From positions 60,326,001 through 60,390,000 of the forward strand of contig OZ231127.1 in the NCBI GenBank assembly GCA_965153355.1: a stretch of DNA of 64,000 nt. Direction: 5' to 3'. Numbering within the stretch: the first letter of the stretch is position 1; every line of letters starts with the position of its first letter. This document shows positions 46,340-59,239 of this stretch, in pieces. The translations under genes were made by a program, and so were the position numbers. The notes under the pieces are model-generated. The model was not told where the DNA came from and did not search any database. It was given only the letters and a program-made list of their open reading frames with translations. This DNA comes from Flaccisagitta enflata (taxonomy: Eukaryota > Chaetognatha > Sagittoidea > Aphragmophora).

Positions 46340-46742
46340 ACTTTGTCTGTCGGTCCCACGGTCTGTCTGTCCATCAGTAATGATTGAGTAAACCAGTCGC
46401 CCAAGAGCAATATGTGATCAGCGATACCCTTAGCCCTACTTTGCATGATTTTGAATTTGAGTAATAGGGAACAAAGCTGCGGTCCCAAAGGGGATGTTCA
46501 GTTCTGTAGAACACAGGGGGAATTTCGTTAATCCTAAGGGCTGATATGAGCCCCAAGAGGACTGGTTGTGGGCTTGTGAGGGCTGAGTTTAGGCCCAAAG
46601 AGATCAGGCCTGAAATGATGGATTTCAGGCTGAAAGAGCGGATTTCGGGTTTGAGAGGGCATATTTCAGGTGTGAAAGGGCAGATTTCAGGTCTGAGAGG
46701 GCAGATTTCAGGTCTGAGAGGGCAGACTAAAGATGGGTGCAC
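46340..46742. repeat. composite repeat with 24-bp minisatellite
   Basis: CCAAGAGCAATATGTGATCA...CCCAAAGGGGATG...TGTAGAACACAGGGGGAAT, followed by about eight GAGGGCAGATTTCAGG units (46610-46735). Single-arm version of the foldback at 9495-10085. Confidence 0.7.
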
Positions 46743-47345
46743 GTCACGGGGGAGGCTTTCATAGGTCAAGAAAATTTCTCGGTCATAATGGCGAGTGGTT
46801 TGGGCCTCAGGCAGGTTCACTTAATCATTTCATACCAAAATGAAAATGTTTTTACTTAAAAAAATTTTTCAAATGCCGTAAAAACCTGTAAAATTAACAT
46901 TTTTGACAGTTTTTTTGGTCCAAAACTGACGCTATTGTCAAAAAATGGGCAAGCAATGATTATCTGGCACTAAGACATATCTATGCTTAAATGCAGGCCA
47001 ACTAGTCATCATTTAGTATCATTTTTTACCGTAAAATGCCGTAAAAAGCTATAAAAATAGCATTTTACAGCATAAGATGATACTAAATGATGACGGGTTG
47101 GCTTTTATATATGCATGTGTCTCAGTGCCAGATAATAGTTGTTTGCCCATTTTTTGACCATAGCCATGGTTTTGGACAAAAAATACTCAAAAATGCTAAT
47201 TTTACGGCTTGTTACGGCAAAAAAATTTGAAGCAAAAAAATTTCATTTTGGTATGAAATGATAAACTGAACCTTCCTGAATCCCAAACCACTCGCCCTTA
47301 TGACCAAAAATTTTTCTTGACCTATGAAAGCCTCCCCGTGGCGTG
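46743..47345. mobile_element. ~600-bp foldback element with ~280-bp arms
   Basis: Left arm starts GGGGAGGCTTTCATAGGTCA and continues GCGAGTGGTTTGGG, AATCATTTCATACCAAAATG; the right arm has each box inverted (CATTTTGGTATGAAATGAT, CCCAAACCACTCGCC, TGACCTATGAAAGCCTCCCC). The centre is near 47046 between ATCATTTAGTATCAT and ATGATACTAAATGAT. No coding capacity. Confidence 0.85.
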
Positions 47346-47519
47346 GGGCTTAGAGGGCTGTTTTCTAAAAGTGGAAAAACAAGCGTTTTGGATACTTTTT
47401 GTGAGTATTTGTGTGTTGGAGGTAAGCAGCTTCGATATGTTTCGAGTTTGTTTCGAATCGGTTTTTGGGCAGTATTTTCGAGTTGGGTCCAAATGGTCAC
47501 TTTTTCGAGGAGAGGACGA

Positions 47520-47524
<5 letters not shown>

Positions 47525-47584
<60 letters not shown>

Positions 47585-47585
47585 G
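47525..47585. repeat. (GA)n microsatellite
   Basis: GA units. Confidence 0.95.
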
Positions 47586-47633
47586 CGGCATTTGATGAGG
47601 AAGAGGATAAGGAAGAAACAAGGACAACCCTTT

Positions 47634-47816
47634 ACAGTCGCGTGCGGTTGTTAAGAACATTAGACCAAAAAGACTAAAATACCAAAAGACAAAGAGAGAT
47701 TAAATGTAAATGGCGTAAAACGCCAAACAGAGCTAAGCGTGACCGACCAACCGACCGACGGACAGACCGACGGACAGAGCGGGTTGTAGAGTCGCGTGCA
47801 CGCGACTAAAAAAAGA
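47634..47816 (+). mobile_element. hairpin-tailed repeat, AGTCGCGTGC subtype
   Basis: Motif AGTCGCGTGC (about 47636), diverged middle, (GACC/GACG)n core, AGCGGGTTGTAGAG, perfect 18-nt palindrome AGTCGCGTGCACGCGACT, AAAAAA. Confidence 0.75.
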
Positions 47817-47926
47817 TTGGAAATCGATTGGCTCCATTGTGTTCCATTGATAATGGCATCATTGCCGCTCATTGTTTCATTTCGTATCGACTTTTTGTTT
47901 CGATCAGGCGAAATAAGGCATCACCA

Positions 47927-47949
47927 TTTCGTCCACCGGGTGGACGAAA
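47927..47949. repeat. perfect 11-bp-arm palindrome
   Basis: TTTCGTCCACC, one central base, GGTGGACGAAA. Confidence 0.9.
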
Positions 47950-48019
47950 AAATAGATCATATCGATTGAATTCGACCGCCCCTTCAAAAACCCTTTTCGA
48001 AGCTGCTTAGTTGGAGGGT

Positions 48020-49300
48020 GGGGATTGGGGTGTGGATTTTTTTTTTCTAAGAATAATGAATAGAAAAATAAAATTACTACAAAGCGAAATGGGATGAGCT
48101 CATTTTGATCTTGGTAAAATCGTGAAACGTGAAAAAGAAAATCTTACAAAAATGTTACGGGCAGCAGAAAATACGGTGACATTTTTTTGTATCGGTAAGT
48201 GGGATCATAGTAAAGAAATTACGTTAAGTACGTTTGACGGTAAGATTCAATTTTTTTGAAGGTCCATCCGATACACCCGACGTTAACCGAAACTGTGCAT
48301 CTATCAAACGGTAAGCACATGTGCGAAAAAAGAAACTTGCATAACATTTGTGCATGTAATTTTAAGAGTGCGTTTTCAGATATTCTACGACAGGTTAGGG
48401 CTTGAGCCGAAAAATGTCTACTCTCTAACAAAGTTCTGATCATTTTCTAGTCTTGTTTTGGTGTTTTATTTAATAAAAACATCTTCGATTTATGACTACG
48501 ATTCTGACAAGTTATCAAGGAAAATGACAGCCATCCTTTATCAGTATTCACCATCATATAAAAAAAGAAATACGAAACAGGAACAAATTGGCTAAAGCCT
48601 TAAAGGCATCTCATGAGAGCCTGGGGATCCGACCGACAGACAGATATCTAGAAAAGATACGGCTAATCTAATAAAACCAACTAATCTAGTAAAGAAAGCT
48701 TCAGGGACAAGTTTACAATGGCTAGATAGGCTGAATAACGAGCAACAAAATCGCAAGCAGATGATTAGTAAAAAGCGTTACGGCCGCAAGGGCGCGGCAC
48801 TTGCGTAGCAGTATCACATGTAGTGGTACATGTAGTAGTACATGCAATCAATCAACGTTGAAACGACGAACCAACGATACTGAGGGAATGGGCATACTCG
48901 AAATATGTAAACACAGTCACAAAAAAAGAAAAAGTCTGGATATCGCGTAATTGTACTGCAATTCAACTTCATCAAACGCTTTCCAAGCGAAAAAATAGAT
49001 GCTTAACGTCACCGATGCGCGACTTCGGTTAAGGATATCTAAGCCATCACCAGGAATGCAACAGTTCCAGCTTTTTTGAATGAAGTGGTCTCAGTGTTTT
49101 TTTTTTTCATTTTGTCAGCTTCAATCCATATAACAAGGCGTTCGAAACAAGGTTACGAGGGGAAATAGGCCACAACCGTCTCTAGACCCTCATCGCTTCT
49201 CCAACGTCCCAAAAAAAGGCCCCCACGCTCTTTGACGAGCTCAGCTTAGTTGTTCATCTGATTGGCTTGGGCGATGGCCATGCCGATGATGATGCCGTAG
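48020..49300. other. no gene recognised
   Basis: AT-rich to 49100, then more GC-rich toward the CD225 exon. A continuation of the CD225 frame past its stop codon (49248-49302) is described as a finding. Confidence 0.5.
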
Positions 49301-49302
49301 AG

Positions 49303-49664
49303 CTATATATAGAGGGCGAGGACGAGCACGATGATGGCGATGCCGCATCCGAGGCCGATCAACGAGAACTTTCTGGCGTCGCGGCCACTCAGCAACGCGT
49401 TCTCGCGATCACCTCTCAATCTGGCCGATCGACATTTGGTGGACTTGATGATGGCAACAATGCCCAACGGCAGGCAACAGCAGATCGTCACCAAGATGGC
49501 CATCACCAGATGATCAGGCGCCTCGTGTTCCGGAATGATAGGCGCCTGCACGTAGACGACTTGCGGTTGTCCGACGATCGGCGATTGGGGTGTGGATGGT
49601 GGTTTGACACCTCTGCCCTCTACCAATACGTCCGCAATGATATTGTGACCCCTGGGAAAAGAAC
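49303..49664 (-). CDS. CD225/dispanin-family membrane protein, last exon
   Basis: The frame ends at TAG (49303-49305) and is open upstream past 49664, where TTTTCATTTAG is a plausible acceptor. It encodes a Pro-rich lead (PQSPIVGQPQVVYVQAPIIP), then PDHLVMAILVTICCCLPLGI, VAIIKSTKCRSARLRGD, and a second hydrophobic segment LIGLGCGIAIIVLVLALYI. CCCLPLGI, the basic loop and the two membrane segments are the hallmark of the CD225 (dispanin/IFITM/PRRT-like) domain: one re-entrant or transmembrane helix, a cytosolic loop, and a C-terminal helix. The start is uncertain because the first about 75 nt (49590-49655) match the head of hairpin-tailed repeats. Upstream exons were not proven; see the phase-compatible pair at 58133-58904. 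Confidence 0.75.
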
Positions 49665-49679
49665 CTAAATGAAAAAAAA

Positions 49680-50300
49680 AATTTAGTCGCTTACTAGCGA
49701 CTGAGTGAGAGTCTTCCCTCGTCCGTCTGTGCATCCATTCATCCATCCATTGTTCCATTGAAAAGTGGAATAGCAGCCCAAAGGCAGCAAGTAGTCAGCG
49801 GTAACCGTGCCCTGCTTAAGTACTGTGTGATTGAAGTTGAGGAGGGAGCAGGGCAGCGGCCCCGTAGGGGACGATGTCCTGTAGAACACTGGGGGAATAT
49901 GTCCTTCAGTCCGTTCATTCCCCCGCCCCATCCTCAGGGCTTCGTCTCCTTTAGGGCCTATTCTGACCCAATTTCTGCTAAATAGCCCAAATCTAAGCAA
50001 TATGGCCCAAATCTAAGCAATATGGCCCAAATCTAAGCAAAATGTCTGCTCTCTGACCCTTTTGCTCTCTGAACCTTTTGCTCTCTTCTGTGTTAATCAG
50101 TCCGTCAGTCCGTAGGTTGGTCCATCCGTTACAAAGTTGTTTTAAAGGCTTTTTATTGCATTTTTTATGTCTCTGAAAAGTGAAAAGAAACTTGGAGGAG
50201 CGAACAGCTGTTTCATACAAGCGTTTTTAAAAAAAGTGGTTTGTCCGTCCGTCTGGCTGGCATTTTTTGTAAGTGCCGACGCACGCGATTTAGGTCTAAT
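49680..50300 (-). mobile_element. hairpin-tailed repeat fused to composite repeat
   Basis: Hairpin AGTCGCTAGTAAGCGACT (49684-49701, - strand) has a stem unlike other copies but still perfect. It is followed on + by GCAGGGCAGCGGCCCCG/CCTGTAGAACACTGGGGGAA (the composite repeat also at 9590 and 46450) and by three 18-bp CAATATGGCCCAAATCTAAG units (49996-50040). A second decayed core lies near 50100-50130. Confidence 0.55.
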
Positions 50301-50384
50301 GAGCTTGCTCCACAGCGCAATCTGTAGTAGAAAAATGTGACATTAGTCCCCTCGGGAAAAACTCTGATTCATAGGTTAAGTTTG

Positions 50385-50628
50385 TTTTAATGGGGGATTT
50401 CCCTGGGGGAATTCCTAAAGATTACACTTATATATTTTTCCATGAAGCCCAGTTCACTTTAAAAAATAATTGTAACAGGGGGATTCCTCGGGATTTAACT
50501 TTCATATTTTTCAGTAAAGCCCGGTTCACTTTGAAAAATACTTGTAACAGGGGATTTCCCCGAGGATTTCCCCGGGGATTTCCCTAGGATTAAATTTAGA
50601 TATTTTTCAATAAAGTTCACTTTAAACA
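50385..50628. repeat. ~75-bp tandem repeat, three units
   Basis: Units contain GGGGGATTCCTCGGGATT, TTCAGTAAAGCCCGGTTCAC and AAAATAATTGTAACAG-like blocks. Confidence 0.8.
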
Positions 50629-50752
50629 AGGCTGGATACACGGCTACCCTAGTTGCGTGCGGGTGGGCAGGAGCAGTGCTGGAGAAGGTCACTAAGGCAT
50701 CTGGGCAGGAGCCGTATGCTCAAAAAGTTCAAAAGCGCTGAAAAAGTAACAA
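50629..50752 (+). mobile_element. hairpin-tailed repeat, head only
   Basis: AACAAGGCTGGATACACGGC, motif AGTTGCGTGC, GGTGGGCAGGAGCAGTGC, then truncated where the next head (50753) begins. Similar to the head at 61262. Confidence 0.65.
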
Positions 50753-51148
50753 GGCCGGATACACGGGCCAAGACGGTGCGCCGAGCGTTATTTATTCATA
50801 GCTATCCCTAGCTCCATCAGACCTATCCCTAGCTCCATCAGACCATTCCTAGCTCTATCAGACCTATCCCGCCGGGCATTATTGATCCATAGCTATCCCT
50901 AGCTCCATCAGACCTATTCCTAGCTCTATCAGACCATTCCTAGCTCTATAAGACCTATCCCGAGCTCTATCAGGCCGGTCCCGAGCTCTATCAGACCCCT
51001 CCCAAGCTCTATCAGACCTATTACCAGCTCTATCAGACCTATCCCCAGCTCTATCAGACCTATCCTAAGAATTATCCGACTTATCACCAGACCTATCCAA
51101 CCTATCCCCAGCTCTATAAGACCTAACCCAGCTGATTATATTAGTATC
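50753..51148 (+). mobile_element. hairpin-tailed repeat with 18-bp minisatellite, 5' part
   Basis: Head AACAAGGCCGGATACACGGG, motif GGTGCGCC, about 17 units of AGCTCTATCAGACCTATC, then AGCTGATTATATTAGT. Its 3' part lies at 57183-57305, beyond a satellite and a LINE; the intact relative is 3261-3660. Confidence 0.8.
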
Positions 51149-51577
51149 ATTTATAATATATATGATATATATGATATATATGATATATATGATGTATATG
51201 ATATACATGATATATATGATATATATGATACATATGATATATATGATATGATATATGATATATATGATATATGATATGATATATATGATACAATATATGA
51301 TACGATATATGATATGATATATGATATGATATATGATAGGATATATGATATGAAATATAATATGATATATGATATGATATATGATATGATATATGATATG
51401 ATATATGATATGATATATGATATGATATATGATATGATATATGATATGATTTATGATATGATTTATGATATGATATATGATATGATATATGATATGATAT
51501 ATGATATGATATATGATATGATATATGATATGATATATGATATGATATATGATATATGATATATGATATGATATATG
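51149..51577. repeat. ATATG/ATATGATATG satellite, left block
   Basis: TATATGATA and ATATGATATG units. The block ends exactly where the LINE 3' end begins. The same satellite resumes at 56805. Confidence 0.95.
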
Positions 51578-51643
51578 AGGTCTTTATATTCGTCAACAAT
51601 AAGTGACAGTAGCATACAAAAAAAAACATTCGTCAAATCAGGA

Positions 51644-54488
51644 CTATTCTACAGGCAAATTATAATGACGAGCGAGGCGAGAAACAACGGAGTTAGAGTG
51701 ATAAGGCAAACGACCAAAGAACTTTTTTCTAGCGTGACCAAAAATGTCAGTGATCGACTTATACCCAAAAGAATCGCGAAGGGATCTGATACTTTCCCAT
51801 CTGTTGTAACCAAATATGAGGCGAATAGCGTCATTGACGGCTGTATTACAGCTTTGCATTTGTCTGGAGGAATAATTTTTAACCGCACAGGCATAAGTCA
51901 GAGTCGGTATACAATTTGCATAAAGTAGTTGCAGGATAACTTCCTCACTGGGCTTCGTTACCGCATTGAGAATTGTATTAGATGCACGATAAAACTTCAC
52001 GAGATCATTATCATTCGAAAAAGAAAAACCTTTGTCATTGACAATCAGTGTGCCCAGATAAGTAACGGAATTGGCATACTCCAATACAGCTCCATTTAGC
52101 GAGAGTGGTTTAAGAGAGTCATAGTCAATAGTATGCTTTGAAAATACCACAACTTTCGACTTTTTGGCGTTAAATGAGAGGCCAAGTTCAGAGCAATACT
52201 CGGAGCACTTTTCAATCAGTTTGTTTAAAGCTGACCTTGTTGGTGCTATGAGACAAATGTCATCCGCAAAGAGTAGGACCGCAAGGAAGAGTCCAAGCAT
52301 ATAACATCCAACTTGTAGTTGCCGCAATATTTGACATAAGTCATCAAAATAGACGCCGAAGAAGTCTGGGGAATTTATTCCGCCTTGTTTTATGCCTAAT
52401 GGCACACTAAACTCCTTACTCAACTCTGCACCCCATCTGACACGACAACTCATGTTCAAATACCAAAAGATGAGGCACATGAGGATGCACAAAGGTATGC
52501 GACGTTTCATGAGTTTTGAGAATAGTCCAAAGTGCGATATCCGATCAAATGCTTTCGTGCAGTCGAGAAATGCGACATAAACATTAGACCCGTTGCTCAG
52601 AGAATGGTCGACGGTAGATTTTAGCGTGAATAATGCATGGCTGGTGCTTGTTTTCTTCTTAAACCCAAATTGCAGCTCGTCAGTAAGAAGAATATTCAAA
52701 GTCTTTAGCTGAATGGCAAACTCAAACAGCTTGGCCGGTAAACAACTCAGTGTAATGCCTCTGTAGTTAGAGGTATCAGACAAATCACCTTGGGGATTTT
52801 TCACAATTGGAGTTATGATTCCGCGTAGAAATTCGGTTGGAACATACCCATGTTGAATGAGTCCATTGAATAAAATGTGGAAATGGGATATGAGAGATGG
52901 GCATCCATGTATTATGTGCTCAGGACGACACTGACCGGAGGAGGATTTCCCAAGTTTGATCTTTTCAACAACGCTAATCATTTCATCCCATGACAGAAAA
53001 TATGGATTTATGCTATCATTGATGCGTTCAGAGTGATATTTGGAGTATTCAGTGTAGAAATTAGACTTCATCGTTTTGTGTTCATGGGTATCATTGTCAC
53101 CATACACAGACTCAAAATAAGAGGCAAACGTGTCCGCGATGCCTTTAGGATCAGTTTCTCCATTAATCCTTGAAGCGAGAGAGTCAGCAGTGCGATTGAT
53201 TGATTTCCACTTGTTCCAGAAAGACACACCATTTTTATTTAAGAGGTCATGATGCATTGCCTCGACCGAAGATTTTTCTTGAGCCTGTTTTTTTCGTCGT
53301 ATCTCAGACTTGTAACGGTAGTGACAGTTTTTCCAACACTCAAATGCAGGCCCAAACTTAGGACACCCAAGACTTTTCCAATGTTGACTGCAGTTTATGG
53401 AATTAGACTTAAGCTCATCAAGACTGTCATCCCAAAAAGATTTTTGGCAATTGGGATCCGACTTTGGCAAAACTGATTCAGCATTTAACACTGCTGTCAT
53501 AATCTCGCCATAATAATTTTCCAACGAGCACTTATGGGAGTCATCGAGACAGCATTTGTCTCCATGGAGTATTTCGTGGTATGGAATGTTTATGGCACTT
53601 AAATGTTGAGACATGCTTTCTCGGAATGATGTCAGATTTTCTGGCGATAACTTATTCCAATTCACGTATCGCGGTAATTTAGAGTTCACTGTAGCTTGCA
53701 TCTCAATGATCTGAACTGCAATATCAATTTCCACCGGGTTATGATCACTAAGATTATTGCCGTGTGTAGTTATTCTCATGTTGTTCACTATATCCTTAAG
53801 ATCATCACTAATCAATATGCAATCAATCAGTGTGAAGGAATTTGTCTTTTTATCCGAACGTGTGAATGCCGTAGTATAATCGAAATTCGAATCGAGATCA
53901 AAGCAGGAAAAAAGACTGTGTCTTTCCATCATTTCCCGCAAAAGGATAGTGTATGGATGATTTAAGTTGTATATGTTGCAATTGGCATCCGCGAGAATGA
54001 TGAATTTACACCCTACATTCTGGCTTATGATGAAATCGATGTAACCTATGGTTTCTCTGTACATTGCCAAGTAGGAAGCCATTTCACGAGTGTTGTAGTA
54101 TGGAAAATACACATTTATGAGTAAAATGGTACATGAATCAGTTTCAAGCTGGAGAACTGTGATTCGCTCATGAGAGTAATTTAATAGAGGCTTTAAGCAT
54201 TTAGAAAATTTCTTGTTATAGAGAAACCCGGTCCCGCCGAATGGTCTCCCTTTAGTAATTTGAGAGTCAATGCTTTTTTTCATAGCTGAGGAACCAAAAC
54301 CATCGAATTCAGGATGTAAAGTCCTTAATTGATTCACGCCAGCGTGTTTCTTATAAGGTGGCTTCAGCCAGTGCTCCTGAATGGCTCTGATGGAGTTTTG
54401 ATTGTTATCACAGTGAGAGAAAATAAACTCTTTATTTCTAGCAAAGCCATTTACATTTAATGTCGAGAGTGTTATGGTAATTGATTGA

Positions 54489-54499
<11 letters not shown>
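51644..54499 (-). CDS. LINE ORF2: endonuclease/reverse transcriptase
   Basis: ATG at 54499 overlaps the ORF1 stop in ATGGATCCTAA; the frame is open a further 33 nt upstream. An AP-type endonuclease comes first: TLNVNGFARNKEFIF, IQEHW, LADANCNI (about 170), SDHNPVEI (about 253). The RT follows: NYRGITLSCLPAKLFE, FGFKKKTSTSHAL, FLDCTKAFDRISH, GIKQGGINSPDFFGVYFDDL and FADDICLIAP (about 745). The GIKQGG and VYFDDL forms differ from the GVPQGS/YINDL of the other two LINEs here, so this is a different clade. About 950 residues, with no stop or frameshift. Confidence 0.9.
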
Positions 54500-56531
<2,032 letters not shown>

Positions 56532-56804
56532 GGTGGACACTCAAAGGTACCGGCCCATGGGCCACGAGATAAAGATTTCCCTTTGCTGGCCACCGTTGAT
56601 AATCCGTTGTTGGATGAGAGAAAAAGAGAAAGTCACCGAATATTTTTTGGGGAAAATAAATCCGAGGAGAGCCGAGGTCTTACTCTCGTGAGGTCGAATG
56701 AAATGAGGCGAAGTGAATTAGGAGGAGACCGAAGTATTTTTTGTCCGCTACATCAAACAGCGGCTTTTATTAAGCAAATAAGAGAATTTTTATGAGAGAA
56801 TTTT

Positions 56805-57182
56805 TATGATATGATATATGATATGAATGAGAATTTTTATGAGAGAATTTTTATGATATGATATATGATTTATGATATATATGATATATATAAGTAAGGT
56901 AGGGTTGAGTAGCAATGTTGTCCAACTTTCATATGATATGATATATGATATATGATATATGATATATGATATATGATATATGATATATGATATATGATAT
57001 ATGATATGATATATGATATGATATATGATATGATATATGATATATGATATATGATATATGATATATGATATATGATATATGATATGATATATGATATGAT
57101 ATATGATATATGATATATGATATATGATATATGATATATGATATATGATATATGATATATGATATATGATATATGATATGAT
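56805..57182. repeat. ATATG satellite, right block
   Basis: The same satellite as 51149-51577, with a non-satellite island at 56893-56930 (AGTAAGGTAGGGTTGAG). A 50-bp duplication GAGAATTTTTATGAGAGAAT occurs at 56785-56860. Confidence 0.95.
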
Positions 57183-57305
57183 GAACAAAATGAGTTTTCT
57201 ATTGATTTCAAACATTTTTAGCGATTTTTCATTCGAGCGTGACCGACGAATAGACGGACGGACGGACAGAGCTTCTTACAGAGATGCTATGGCGCACCTA
57301 AAAAT
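57183..57305 (+). mobile_element. hairpin-tailed repeat, 3' part of the copy begun at 50753
   Basis: GATGAACAAAATGAGTTTTC, TTGATTTCAAACATTTTTAG, CATTCGAGCGTGACCGAC match 3530-3600 of the intact copy. It ends with the GACG core, GCTTCTTACAGAG, hairpin AGATGCTATGGCGCACCT and AAAAA. Confidence 0.8.
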
Positions 57306-57339
57306 CATCCTAGCATATTTCTGAATCATTTCCAGTGAT

Positions 57340-57521
57340 TTTTGCTTTTTTTTTAGATTTTCAACTCGAGCGTTACAGACCGACCGACCAACCGACCGAC
57401 CGACCAACAGACAGAGCCTCTCATAGAGGTGCTATGGCGCACCTAAAAAGGGGACCAACCGACGGACCGACCAACCGACAGATCGATATAGCGGGGTGTA
57501 GAGTTGCGTAACACGCGACTT
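57340..57521 (+). mobile_element. two hairpin-tailed repeat 3' ends in tandem
   Basis: First: TTCAACTCGAGCGTTACAG, (GACC)n, GCCTCTCATAGAG, hairpin AGGTGCTATGGCGCACCT, AAAAA (to 57448). Second: GGGGACCAACCGACGGACC, TAGCGGGGTGTAGAG, hairpin AGTTGCGTAACACGCGACT. Two subtypes sit end to end. Confidence 0.7.
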
Positions 57522-57540
57522 AAAATAATTAAAATGTTTG

Positions 57541-57780
57541 TTTTTGCTATTGTCGTCACCGGTTCAGCGGCTGTTTTCGAGAAGACAAAAGAAGATTAAG
57601 ATAACCTTGCATAGTTGGATCCCGCTCTGACGGATTTCAGGGGACCAATGATTTTGTTCTGTTTTGTTCTGATATAGGCAGACTTTTGTTATTGCCAACA
57701 AAGAAAATAAAAGAAATTAACTTGAAGGGACCATGAATTTATACCTGTTATAGCCAGAATTCTGTTGGCGGGAGGAGGTT
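57541..57780 (-). pseudogene. partial duplicate of exon at 58133-58288 plus flanking intron
   Basis: GTCACCGGTTCAGCGGCTGT at 57555 through AGCCAGAATTCTGTTGG at 57750 matches 58270-58490 (about 85% by eye). It keeps the acceptor (AAAACAG|CCGCTGAACC) and about 30 nt of exon. The rest of the exon is lost where the hairpin-tailed repeat (to 57521) begins. Confidence 0.7.
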
Positions 57781-57825
57781 GTTTCCTTTAACAATAAAAA
57801 TAAGACATACTAAAAACAATTGTAA

Positions 57826-57995
57826 ACAAGGCCGAATGCTTTGTAATTCAGTTGTGGACGGTTGGGCAGGAGTAATAATGCAAAAACCGCTTGTAATTCA
57901 AAATTTAAAACAAAAATATGATGAGCTCATGGACCTATACACGCTTGGACTCAGCGACATGGCAAGATGAAGAGTTGCATGTTTGCAACTAGAAA
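57826..57995 (+). mobile_element. hairpin-tailed repeat, diverged
   Basis: AACAAGGCCGAATGC head, motif AGTTGTGGAC, GGTTGGGCAGGAGTAATAATG, CAGCGACATGGCAAGATGA, hairpin AGTTGCATGTTTGCAACT, AGAAA. The stem is intact although its sequence differs from other subtypes. Confidence 0.65.
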
Positions 57996-58132
57996 TGGCT
58001 ATATGATGTTCATCCTGTTTTTCTATTGTTAAAATACCAATTATGATTTTGATTTAGTGTCTGTATTATACAAATGCAATAATTGCTGTGAAGGCAATTT
58101 ACTGTTGCATTTACTGAGTCTGAGGTGCTTAC

Positions 58133-58288
58133 CAAGAGATTGTTCGTGTGAAGTTGAACAGCTTGACACAGATATCTCAGCAGACTTAGAATGACATTCC
58201 TGGACCTTTTTTGCCTTTTCCTTTGCGATGATTTGGGGTGAAATTGCTTCTGCTTCTGTTTTTGCTTTTGACGTCACCAGTTCAGCGG
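58133..58288 (-). CDS. internal exon of an unrecognised gene
   Basis: Acceptor TTTTGAAAACAG|CC and donor CTCTTG|GTAAGC bound 156 nt, phase 1 to phase 1, coding AAELVTSKAKTEAEAI..., then a Lys/Glu-rich and Ser-rich part. It joins the exon at 58565 in frame (ACAACAACAG + CCGCTGAA). No family recognised. Partly duplicated at 57541-57780. Confidence 0.55.
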
Positions 58289-58564
58289 CTGTTTTCAAAA
58301 GACAAAAGAAGATAAAATAACCTTGTATAATTGGATCCCGCTCTTAACGGCTTTCAGCTCAGGGGACCAATATTTTTTTCTGTTATAAGTAGACTCCTGT
58401 TAATAAAAACACAGGAAATAAAAAAAAAAATCCCTTGAAGAGATAATGAATTTATATCTGTTATAGGCGTAATTCCGTTGGTGGCGGGTTCATTTGAGTG
58501 GGGTTCAACTGTATATGAGAGTAAATGGATCTTCCTGTCAAGTTTCACATCTTAATGGGGATAC

Positions 58565-58904
58565 CTGTTGTTGTGTCCTTTGCAAGCTCTTCATTGGTTA
58601 ATACTTTTACGTCTTTTTCTGCGACTTGTTCCCGTAAGTCTTTAAACATCGTTTCATCTTCTTGAACTAATTCTATGATTCCATTGTCGTGGATATGTAA
58701 ATAACAGACACAATAAGCGAGAGCCAGATCTGTTTCATGTAATGCAAGGGTTGCAAGGGTTAGCCCATCAAAAGAGTTGTGTCTTTTTGTCTGCACATTC
58801 TCAGAAAATATATTGCTACATCTACATCTTGCTAACGACATACGGACAAGCAATAAAAGTAGAATTTTGCTAATAAAACAAATTATTCTACCAGAGTGGT
58901 TCAT
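58565..58904 (-). CDS. upstream exon of the same unrecognised gene, possible signal peptide
   Basis: Donor ACAACAG|GTATCC at 58565. The frame is open back to ATG 58904: MNHSGRIICFISKILLLLLV resembles a signal peptide, followed by RCRCSN, then SFDGLTLATLALHETDLALA, HDNGIIELVQEDETMFKDL and KVLTNEELAKDTTT. An alternative is an internal exon from GTGCAG|ACAAAAAG (58790). The promoter side runs into a hairpin-tailed repeat at 58924. I recognise no homologue. Confidence 0.5.
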
Positions 58905-58923
58905 TTTGAAGAATCGTTTACAC

Positions 58924-59140
58924 TTTTTGGTTGCGGACACACAACTCTATAAGAGGCTTTGTCCGTCCGTTGGTCCGTCTGTTGGTCAGTCATGGTAATC
59001 AAGTTGAAAAGTGGGAAACCAAACGTTTTCGATACTTTTTGTGTATGTCTGAGTGTTGGGATGTGTTGGGGTGTGGATGGAAGTTGGATGCCCCTGCCCA
59101 CCCGTCCCTAACGACATTGTAACCTCTTGCACTTGTTTTC
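58924..59140 (-). mobile_element. hairpin-tailed repeat, GGTTGCGGAC subtype
   Basis: On -: AACAAGTGCAAGAGGTTAC head, motif CGTTAGGGAC, GGGTGGGCAGGGGCATCCAAC, CAAAAAGTATCGAAAACG, GACC core, CCTCTTATAGAG, hairpin with right arm GTCCGCAACC, AAAAAG. Its 3' end lies about 20 bp from the ATG of the gene on the same strand. Confidence 0.7.
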
Positions 59141-59239
59141 AGATGCGACAAAATAGAGGTCTGTTGTGCAATTTGTTGTTGAGAAGAACTCACCAACAGT
59201 TTGGGTGCTTCACATAGCAAAAGTTGCTTATTTCTTTTT

